The notes below the pieces were generated by a model. It had not been told where the DNA came from. It saw only the letters and a program-made list of their open reading frames with translations, and did no database searches. The position numbers and the translations under genes were made by a program. From an uncultured Saprospiraceae bacterium (lineage in GTDB: Bacteria > Bacteroidota > Bacteroidia > Chitinophagales > Saprospiraceae), in contig CAKZQC010000015.1 in assembly GCA_937139495.1 (NCBI GenBank), positions 62,001 through 126,000 of the forward strand: a stretch of DNA of 64,000 nucleotides, read 5' to 3'. Below, piece after piece: positions 9,824 to 16,355 of the stretch. Position 1 is the first letter of the stretch. Each line of letters begins with the position of its first letter.

Positions 9824-12800
9824 ATGAGTCAAGTTACCCTGACGGTGCCTGTATTGGTACAACAAATAGAAGTCAATAAAGAGCAAAATTATCAAATAGT
9901 GCCTGTTTTTTTTAGGTATCCTATTGCGGTCAATCGACGCTATGAAGAGACGATTAGTCAATTCAAAAAAGAAGTACGTAACCACTTCAAGGGACAAAAA
10001 ATAACTAGAGAAAATAGCAATAATCTGTTGTGGTTTATGTTCAACCCAAAGATGACGCATCAAGTTCATAAGTTTGATTTTGTGGCAGGCAAGCAATTGG
10101 TACGAGGGAGTTTTAGTTTGTTGTATTTTGAGTTGCAAGGCAATGTATTTGTATGCTTACCGAGTTTTTACAACTATATTTTTGTGGTACAGGTGGCTGA
10201 TCCTAAGTTTACGGATATAGTGCGAGAAACGCAAACCATCATAGAAAAGCTACTGCGAGCCTATAAGAAAAACTCAGGGGTAACCACTTGGGATATGGAA
10301 CGTCATTACGCCACCAAAGGCGAGTTTATGACGACGTTAGAATTCAAAACAACTGTCAATCATGGCGGCTTTAAGTTTGAGCAGGACGAAAATGATTGGA
10401 TGCGTGCTTTTTTTGGTGGCAACCAAGATTTTGATGGAGCAGAAGAAATCGACAAAGTCGGCAATAATCTAAATTTGTATTATCCCAATCGCCTCAAAAG
10501 AGCTTTTTATAGAGAGGAATTGGTGAAGCAACTGGATAATATTATTTATCAGCATGACAACACGCCTGTTGTGCTAGTTGGTGCGGAAGGGGTTGGCAAG
10601 CATAGCGTAGTGCATGAAGTGGTACACCGCTACAATAAAGCATGGACATCGCCCGAAACCGAAAAAATGCCAATCCTTTGGCATGTTGACCCGACTAAGA
10701 TTATCGCAGGTATGAGCGTGGTGGGTATGTGGCAAAAGCGTTTTGAATCCATTTTGCAACACCTAATCAAACGCCTCAAATCGCAGCAAACAGATAAGTT
10801 ATTTATAGATAATGTAGTAGCAATGTTGCGTATCGGGAAATCCTCGCAAAATAGCATGACGCTCAGTGATGTACTCAAACCGTACTTGGAAAAAAGGCAA
10901 TTGCAAGTCGTTATTGCGGCAACAGCCGAAGAATGGAAAATTATACAAGAAAAAGACCGACGTTTTGCCGATTTGTTTCAAGTAATACGAGTACAAGCCC
11001 CAACAGAGTCCACGGCGGTACGTATGGTATTGGAAGAACGTAAACTATTAGAATTGCGTCATGGCTGCCAAGTTAGTATTCCTGCTATTCGACAGCTATT
11101 TACGATACATCGCAATTATTTTAAACAAAAAGCCTTGCCTGGTTCTGTCTGCAAATTGCTCAATCAATTGGCGGTCAAATATAGCAACCAAAAAGTAGAT
11201 GTGGAGCAAGTGCAAACGGAGTTTGCACAATACAGTGGACTAAGTACGCATATTTTTGATGACAATTATGTATTTGAACAAGGAGAGGTAGAACAAGAAA
11301 TAGCGGCTTCTATTATTGGGCAACCAAAAGCCGTAAAATGCTTGACAGATGTGATTCATACCATCAAGTCGAAGCTGGCTCCACCCAATAAACCACTGGG
11401 TTCGTTCTTGTTTATCGGTCCTACGGGCGTAGGCAAGACGGAAGCCGCCAAGACGATTTGTCGCTACTTATTGGGCGATACCAAAAAGTTGATGCGATTC
11501 GACATGAACGAATATATTGACGAGGGTGCCTTGTCTCGTTTGGTGGGCGATTATTACAACCCTGAAGGGCAATTGACAGGCAAAGTGCGTTATAATCCTT
11601 TTGGAATTGTCCTATTTGATGAAATAGAGAAGGCACACCCCAAGATTCACGACTTGCTATTGCAAGTATTAGATGATGGTCGATTGACGGACTCTCTAGG
11701 TCGAACGGTTGATTTTTCTAACGTTATTATTATTATGACGTCCAATATTGGAGCGGCAGATATTGATACACAAGTTGGTTTTCAGACCGCAGGAAGTAGC
11801 GATGATGCGATATACAAAAAAGCGGTAGAGAATTTTTTTCGCCCAGAGTTTATCAATCGAATTGACCAGACGGTTATTTTCAATGCGTTGCAATTGGAGC
11901 ATATCTTGCAGATTGCGAAGCTACAAATACAGAACTTGTTGAGTCGAGATGGATTTGTGCGCAGAACTACCATACTAAATATAACAGAGGATGCGCTGCA
12001 ATGGGTTGCAGAACGTGGATTCAACGCTAAAATGGGCGGTAGAGCCTTGAAAAGACAAATAGAGAAGGATTTGACTAGCTTTTCGGCAGACCAATTGGTC
12101 AATACAACAACCGATCAACCACTTATTTTTGATATTCGTCTCAAGGACAATCAATTGGCACCACAGATAGAAGTGCTTGACTTTGTAGAGCCTTACTCAG
12201 AAGAGTGGTTGCCAGAAGTGCCAACAGAGCACAAGCTAAAACACGCTTATGGTAGCCTAATCAAAACGATAGAGCAAATAGAAGATAAGATTCGGAAATA
12301 CGACGATGAGCAGACCGATGCTATTATTTCGGTAGCTAACCACGAAAAACTAAATTGGGAGCTGTATGACCTCAAAAATCAGTTGGCAGAAAAGAAAGAA
12401 CACGCCAACCGAATGCTATTGGGTTTCCGTTCTAAGTACTTTGACCATGCCGTATCGGCTTCGCTTCGACTCAAAAGTGCAGGGACGAGTAGTATTATAT
12501 TCAAACGGGATACTAATAAGATAGAGAAGATATTAATCAAGCAGCAGCTTTTTCAGAAATCGGCACTAGACGAATTGCGTTATGTGTATCAAAATGCTCC
12601 AGAGCAGTTTGATAAGCAACAATCACTTTATTTGACGGACTTTTGTGATTTGAATTTGATTGAGCTCAAAATAAAAGCACTGCTAGCAAAACAAACACCC
12701 AAAATAACGCTAGAGATTGATTCGATGATCAAAGGGCAAGGAATCGCAGAGATTGCTTTCCTGAAGGAAATGTACGAAACGGTATTTACCGATTTAGCAA

Positions 12801-13120
12801 TTCATTACCAAATAGCAGAAAATAGCAACACGTTTGAGATAGCTGGGGCAGGGGTTGCTCAAATATTGGAAGCAGAGCGCGGATACCATCTTTTTTATAA
12901 AGCACATCGCAATCCACTCCCGATACGGGTACAATTGACAGGAGTAGAGCCGTCAGGAGAAGCTACTTCTAGTAATCCAGTTATTCGTTTGTACGATGTA
13001 TCGCACGGAAAAAAGCACAATTCGTCCACAATTACAGATTTGAGAACAGGATTTACGAACCAAGCAAATATTACTAGCAATGAATTTAAGCTGTTTTGGT
13101 ATGCTTTTCTTTTTGAGTAG
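9824..13120 (+). CDS. ClpB-like double AAA+ ATPase with unusual N- and C-terminal regions
   Basis: 1098-residue cytosolic protein. The N-terminal 230 residues are not a standard Clp N-domain. The first ATPase module has a degenerate Walker A, G253-A-E-G-V-G-K259-H-S, where His260 replaces the usual Thr/Ser. The second module is a canonical Clp D2: GPTGVGKTE (532-540), LFDEIEKAHP with Asp599-Glu600, RLTDSLGRTVDFSN, IIIMTSNIGA, FRPEFINRID and GGRALKRQIE. After the ClpB D2-small domain comes a coiled coil (about 800-850), then a helical region. Near the end are EIAFLKEMYETVF (from 976) and FEIAGAGVAQILEAERGYH (from 1004), which recall the PCRF domain of peptide-chain release factors. Likely a protein-remodelling motor; partner and substrate unknown. 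It is not next to ClpP or secretion-sheath genes. Confidence 0.85.
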   Translation: MSQVTLTVPVLVQQIEVNKEQNYQIVPVFFRYPIAVNRRYEETISQFKKEVRNHFKGQKITRENSNNLLWFMFNPKMTHQVHKFDFVAGKQLVRGSFSLLYFELQGNVFVCLPSFYNYIFVVQVADPKFTDIVRETQTIIEKLLRAYKKNSGVTTWDMERHYATKGEFMTTLEFKTTVNHGGFKFEQDENDWMRAFFGGNQDFDGAEEIDKVGNNLNLYYPNRLKRAFYREELVKQLDNIIYQHDNTPVVLVGAEGVGKHSVVHEVVHRYNKAWTSPETEKMPILWHVDPTKIIAGMSVVGMWQKRFESILQHLIKRLKSQQTDKLFIDNVVAMLRIGKSSQNSMTLSDVLKPYLEKRQLQVVIAATAEEWKIIQEKDRRFADLFQVIRVQAPTESTAVRMVLEERKLLELRHGCQVSIPAIRQLFTIHRNYFKQKALPGSVCKLLNQLAVKYSNQKVDVEQVQTEFAQYSGLSTHIFDDNYVFEQGEVEQEIAASIIGQPKAVKCLTDVIHTIKSKLAPPNKPLGSFLFIGPTGVGKTEAAKTICRYLLGDTKKLMRFDMNEYIDEGALSRLVGDYYNPEGQLTGKVRYNPFGIVLFDEIEKAHPKIHDLLLQVLDDGRLTDSLGRTVDFSNVIIIMTSNIGAADIDTQVGFQTAGSSDDAIYKKAVENFFRPEFINRIDQTVIFNALQLEHILQIAKLQIQNLLSRDGFVRRTTILNITEDALQWVAERGFNAKMGGRALKRQIEKDLTSFSADQLVNTTTDQPLIFDIRLKDNQLAPQIEVLDFVEPYSEEWLPEVPTEHKLKHAYGSLIKTIEQIEDKIRKYDDEQTDAIISVANHEKLNWELYDLKNQLAEKKEHANRMLLGFRSKYFDHAVSASLRLKSAGTSSIIFKRDTNKIEKILIKQQLFQKSALDELRYVYQNAPEQFDKQQSLYLTDFCDLNLIELKIKALLAKQTPKITLEIDSMIKGQGIAEIAFLKEMYETVFTDLAIHYQIAENSNTFEIAGAGVAQILEAERGYHLFYKAHRNPLPIRVQLTGVEPSGEATSSNPVIRLYDVSHGKKHNSSTITDLRTGFTNQANITSNEFKLFWYAFLFE

Positions 13121-13205
13121 CAAAAAAAATAAAAATTTTAAATCACTGATAGTCAATGGTTTAGAAAGTTTTTTGTTTTTATTTTGCTTTTTTTTACGAA
13201 AAAGC

Positions 13206-13236
13206 TTGCAGGTTCTAAATATCCGTCGTACATTTG
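13206..13236 (+). promoter_or_regulatory. Bacteroidota-type promoter of tRNA-Asp
   Basis: TTG (13206-13208), a 20-base spacer, and TACATTTG (13229-13236) match the TTG / TAnnTTTG consensus of the primary sigma factor in this phylum. The same preceding AAAAAGC and the same spacing occur before tRNA-Leu at 35430. Expected start of transcription is near 13243. Confidence 0.8.
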
Positions 13237-13320
13237 CATAGCAGAAAGGGGGAATGGAAAGCCATTCAACTTAAAAAAACTTTGAAAAGAAAATAGATAA
13301 GCTGGTTTATTCAGTTTGTT

Positions 13321-13397
13321 GGTCTGGTAGTTCAGTTGGTTAGAATACCTGCCTGTCACGCAGGGGGTCGCGGGTTCGAGTCCCGTCCAGACCGCCA
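13321..13397 (+). tRNA. tRNA-Asp (GTC)
   Basis: 77-base cloverleaf. The acceptor stem GGTCTGG / CCAGACC is perfect, with discriminator G and an encoded CCA at 13395-13397. The anticodon stem CCTGC / GCAGG encloses the loop CTGTCAC with anticodon GTC at 13355-13357. The T arm has GGGTTCGAGTCCC. A terminator follows within four bases. Confidence 0.98.
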
Positions 13398-13400
13398 ACA

Positions 13401-13435
13401 AAAGCATTGCAACGAAAGTTGTGATGCTTTTTTTT
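13401..13435 (+). terminator. Intrinsic terminator of tRNA-Asp
   Basis: Stem AAAGCAT.GCAAC / GTTGT.ATGCTTT with loop GAAA and a T run to 13435. It follows the tRNA CCA end directly. Confidence 0.92.
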
Positions 13436-13458
13436 GTTTATAGAGGAAAGTCAGAAGT

Positions 13459-13782
13459 GTGTATTACGTGTATATAATTTACTCTAAAACTAGAGATGAG
13501 TTTTATAAGAGGCAGACGAATAACTTAGAAGATCGCTTGAAGCGTCACAATGAAGGGCGGCATAAATACATAAAAGGTGGAGGTGAGTGGGTTTTAGTTT
13601 GGTCAACGGCTAAGCCGAGTAGGAGTGCGGCGGTTAAGTTAGAGAATATATTGAAACAGTTTTCGAGAAAGCGGTTGCAGGAATTTGTAGATCAATATGA
13701 AGTCAATAAAACTGATTTGCCTAAGTACAGGACAAAACTTATTTCAAGTAATGTGAGGGGTTTAATTAGTAGAGAGGTGTAG
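13459..13782 (+). CDS. GIY-YIG domain protein with an altered YIG motif
   Basis: 107-residue small GIY-YIG family protein (UvrC/Slx1-like nuclease fold), read from a GTG start. The first motif is YVYIIYS at the extreme N-terminus, and no upstream ATG is in frame. The second motif, normally YIG or YVG, is Y16-K17-R18 here, in FYKRQTNNLEDRL. The catalytic Arg26 (EDRLKRH) and metal-ligand Glu62 (AVKLENILK) are kept. Length fits the single-domain YhbQ-like group, with about 25 extra C-terminal residues. It lies 61 bases after tRNA-Asp, beyond the tRNA terminator. Nuclease activity is doubtful given the changed motif. Confidence 0.82.
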   Translation: MYYVYIIYSKTRDEFYKRQTNNLEDRLKRHNEGRHKYIKGGGEWVLVWSTAKPSRSAAVKLENILKQFSRKRLQEFVDQYEVNKTDLPKYRTKLISSNVRGLISREV

Positions 13783-13813
13783 CTGCTAAGCACTTTCAAA
13801 GTGCTTAGCAGCT
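13781..13813. repeat. 33-bp perfect palindrome with one-base centre
   Basis: Arms AGCTGCTAAGCACTTT and AAAGTGCTTAGCAGCT around a single C, starting on the last bases of the GIY-YIG stop codon. No T run follows. The right arm and its flank (CTTATTGGA) match 34108-34131 at about 20 of 23 bases, so this is probably one copy of a dispersed palindromic element that may also act as a terminator. Confidence 0.8.
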
Positions 13814-14012
13814 TATTGGAGGCTAAATAATGCCTTTGGAATAAGTATTTTTAATTTTTGTCCTGTACTCAACTGATTTGCTTAAAGACCAAATAGTTTG
13901 GTAGGCTAAACTAAACCCCAAAAGGCTTTTTTTTGTTTATGTAAGAACAACTTAGTCGCTGTTTTTGTATTAAAGCAGTAACACTACAAATACCTAACTA
14001 AAAATAATAATA

Positions 14013-14588
14013 ATGACAAAGTACTTAGTTTTTATGCTTGTTTGTTTCTTGGCGATAAGCTGCAATAGCGACAAAGCAACGACTCCAAAAGAAGATACGA
14101 ATACAACTCCAACAACTGCCAATACGACACCTCAAGAGGCTACAACCACTGATGTGCCGACTACTAATGAAAGTGCAAAGACAGAATCTGTCCCTAACTT
14201 TACCTTAGAGATGAGTTACAATCCTAAGGCAGCGGCATTGATTAATAGTGGAGGGGAGGATTTGGTTATTCAGGTAGAAATAGCAGGTGACCCACTAGAT
14301 GCAACAGCAGCAGCAGGCAAACCTTATTTTAATGAAGAGGAGCAACGAGTGATTGTATTGTCTAAAGAAGTACGACTGAACAAAGCCGTTGAGACGTGGA
14401 CGATTGACGAAGTGGTTGATAAAGAAATACTGAAGCAGTTGAAAGATAGCGATTATGAAGTAACGTTGAACTTTTATAGTGGTCGTCGTTCTTCAGAAAA
14501 CAACCTTTTTAATGGATCTTTTGTTGTTAATGGTACCATTAGTGAACTAAAGGGGACAACTACCAAAGTAAATATTGATATGATATAA
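14013..14588 (+). CDS. Lipoprotein sharing a C-terminal domain with its neighbour
   Basis: 191-residue lipoprotein. The signal peptide ends in the lipobox LAIS-C (Cys17), followed by a Thr/Pro-rich linker to about residue 65. The rest is a beta-rich domain ending with VTLNFYSGRRSSENNLF and LKGTTTKVNIDM. The C-terminal 125 residues match those of the next gene (MTLNFYSSRLSSKNNIF, LRGKTKQIKL), so the two share a domain I do not recognise. Anchored in the periplasm or outer membrane. A terminator lies between the two genes, so they are separately transcribed or partly uncoupled. Function unknown. Confidence 0.75.
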   Translation: MTKYLVFMLVCFLAISCNSDKATTPKEDTNTTPTTANTTPQEATTTDVPTTNESAKTESVPNFTLEMSYNPKAAALINSGGEDLVIQVEIAGDPLDATAAAGKPYFNEEEQRVIVLSKEVRLNKAVETWTIDEVVDKEILKQLKDSDYEVTLNFYSGRRSSENNLFNGSFVVNGTISELKGTTTKVNIDMI

Positions 14589-14655
14589 TAGAGGTTATTA
14601 CGAATAGATTCGTATGGCAAGAAAAATATCTTTTTCAACCTGCATACAACATCTA
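14589..14655. repeat. Dispersed repeat: copy of the 25-bp element plus a second shared segment
   Basis: Bases 14589-14613 occur again, inverted and without mismatch, at 52007-52031. The core is the palindrome ACGAATAGATTCGT. Bases 14622-14655 (AAAATATCTTTTTC.ACCTGCATACAAC..) recur at 40818-40851 with two differences. This points to fragments of one dispersed intergenic family. Confidence 0.75.
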
Positions 14656-14712
14656 CTCACATAACCTTAATCACCTTGATAGAATAGCTTTTTGATAGCT
14701 AATCTGTAATAG

Positions 14713-14749
14713 AAAAAACTACTTTGCTGGGAGCGAAGTAGTTTTTTTT
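14713..14749 (+). terminator. Intrinsic terminator
   Basis: Stem AAAAAACTACTT.GCT / AGC.AAGTAGTTTTTT around GGG, with the T run continuing. It separates the two related lipoprotein genes. Confidence 0.88.
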
Positions 14750-14790
14750 ATTACATTGCCTTAACTTCATAACAAACAAAAACACTAAAC

Positions 14791-16050
14791 ATGAAAAAAT
14801 ATAACTTACTGGCAGCGGCTATCGCTGTGTCGGTTGCAGTGATGAGCTGTACCAATGACCAAACAGCTACAAAAGAGACAAACCCTATCACGACTGCTAC
14901 GACCAATACAACGCCCTTATTGCCTGAGGAAGGAGGGGTAGCAGCTCATATTGATAGCAACTATCACGTATTGCCGCAGCATGATACGATTGGGCGAGCA
15001 TTGAGCAAAACAAACAAAACGGTGGATTCTGATATGGATCATTCTAGACCGCCCAAACCTACTAAAAGAGTAGTTGGCTTGACGGTACAAGGTGATTTTG
15101 ATGGTGATGGTAGCCCCGAAAATTGGACTGAAAATTATTTGAGTCAACGTACTAAAGAGCCTATCAAGAGAGATTTGGATGCCGCAATAGATCAATTGCA
15201 ACAGAATATTCCTGCTCAAGAACCTCTAACAACACTACAGGCAGATCAATCGACCTTAAATCCTTTGCAAATTAGTAATGATGCTTATCAGTATGGATTG
15301 GCATACCTCAAAAATGAAGGCGACTTAGATGGCGATGGTGCTGATGAACTAAGTTATGTTATTGATAATATCGACCAGTCGAATATTAATAAAATGTACG
15401 TTGTTAGCTACAAAAATGGTGTGTGGAAAGAATTATATTCTTTCACGATAAGAGAATCTACTTTGCCTATCTATTCTATCAAGAACAAAGAGCGTTTTAT
15501 TCATAAACTGGAAGGAGATAAGATATTGGTTAAGTTTGTCAATGAACAAGCTTTTGAGGAATATCAAATTGTAGAGTTGAAAAAAGGCAACAAGAAGCCA
15601 ACTAGTAATTTGCCAATGGAGCAGCGTATGTTGGTCATCGGGGATTCTGTTACGATTCCTAGCTTTAGCATTCATTTTCAGCCAACGCCCGAAATCAATA
15701 AAATACTGAAAGAGGGAAAAGAAAAAATTGAAATTTCGTGGACGATTGCAGGCGAGGCACAGAAAAAAATAGATGTCACCCAAAAAGACTATTATAACAG
15801 CGAAGAAGGTATTATTTATCTCAAAAACACGACGATAGAAATGCCAACAGATGAACGTAAAATAACGCTATCTGGGAATGTGAGCCAAGAGGCATTTAGA
15901 GCGTTGATTGAGCCAGATATGGAGATGACTTTGAATTTTTATAGCAGTCGTTTGTCTTCCAAAAACAATATCTTTGAGTCCGATGCCCTTATCGAACCCA
16001 TTTCTGTATTGAGAGGAAAAACAAAACAAATCAAACTAGCAAAGCTGTAA
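14791..16050 (+). CDS. Lipoprotein with calcium-loop-like repeats and shared C-terminal domain
   Basis: 419-residue lipoprotein. Signal peptide with lipobox AVMS-C (Cys20), then a Thr-rich linker. Two DxDGDG loops, DFDGDGSPENW and DLDGDGADELSYV, each followed by an aromatic strand, resemble FG-GAP/VCBS or dockerin-type calcium sites. The C-terminal 125 residues (from FSIHFQPTPE to the end) are homologous to the C-terminal domain of the preceding lipoprotein. It is likely exposed on the cell envelope and binds calcium, an inference from the loops only. No catalytic motif seen. Confidence 0.78.
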   Translation: MKKYNLLAAAIAVSVAVMSCTNDQTATKETNPITTATTNTTPLLPEEGGVAAHIDSNYHVLPQHDTIGRALSKTNKTVDSDMDHSRPPKPTKRVVGLTVQGDFDGDGSPENWTENYLSQRTKEPIKRDLDAAIDQLQQNIPAQEPLTTLQADQSTLNPLQISNDAYQYGLAYLKNEGDLDGDGADELSYVIDNIDQSNINKMYVVSYKNGVWKELYSFTIRESTLPIYSIKNKERFIHKLEGDKILVKFVNEQAFEEYQIVELKKGNKKPTSNLPMEQRMLVIGDSVTIPSFSIHFQPTPEINKILKEGKEKIEISWTIAGEAQKKIDVTQKDYYNSEEGIIYLKNTTIEMPTDERKITLSGNVSQEAFRALIEPDMEMTLNFYSSRLSSKNNIFESDALIEPISVLRGKTKQIKLAKL

Positions 16051-16077
16051 GTAGGTATAAATAATAAGGTCGGATTG

Positions 16078-16119
16078 AAAAGATGGACAAGTTGCTCAAG
16101 TGGTGATTTGTCCATCTTT
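16078..16119 (+). terminator. Possible terminator hairpin in the 305-base gap
   Basis: AAAGATGGACAA pairs with TTGTCCATCTTT around a 17-base loop, 28 bases after the lipoprotein stop. Only three T follow, so termination is uncertain. Nothing else was recognised between 16051 and 16355. Confidence 0.5.
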
Positions 16120-16355
16120 GGTATAGTTCAATTGCTACTCAAAATCGAGTAAACAAGGGACGAGAGGTATCAAAAAGTCTAAAAAATGCTTTTAGATGCT
16201 AATAGATTGCTAAGAATCCTTATTTTTATACAAAATAGAATTAACGTTTTATTTAGGAACTATTTAGAAAGCAAAAAAGAGTGCCACTATCTGTGAATAT
16301 AGATAGAGGTATTGTTTTTGCCTAGAAAGAAACATTTATCATTAAAATTAGAAAA

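Noticed and set aside
9824..13120. ClpV of a type VI system or the ATPase of an extracellular contractile injection system
   Set aside because: No sheath, tube, baseplate or spike genes flank it, and the N-terminus does not look like ClpV.
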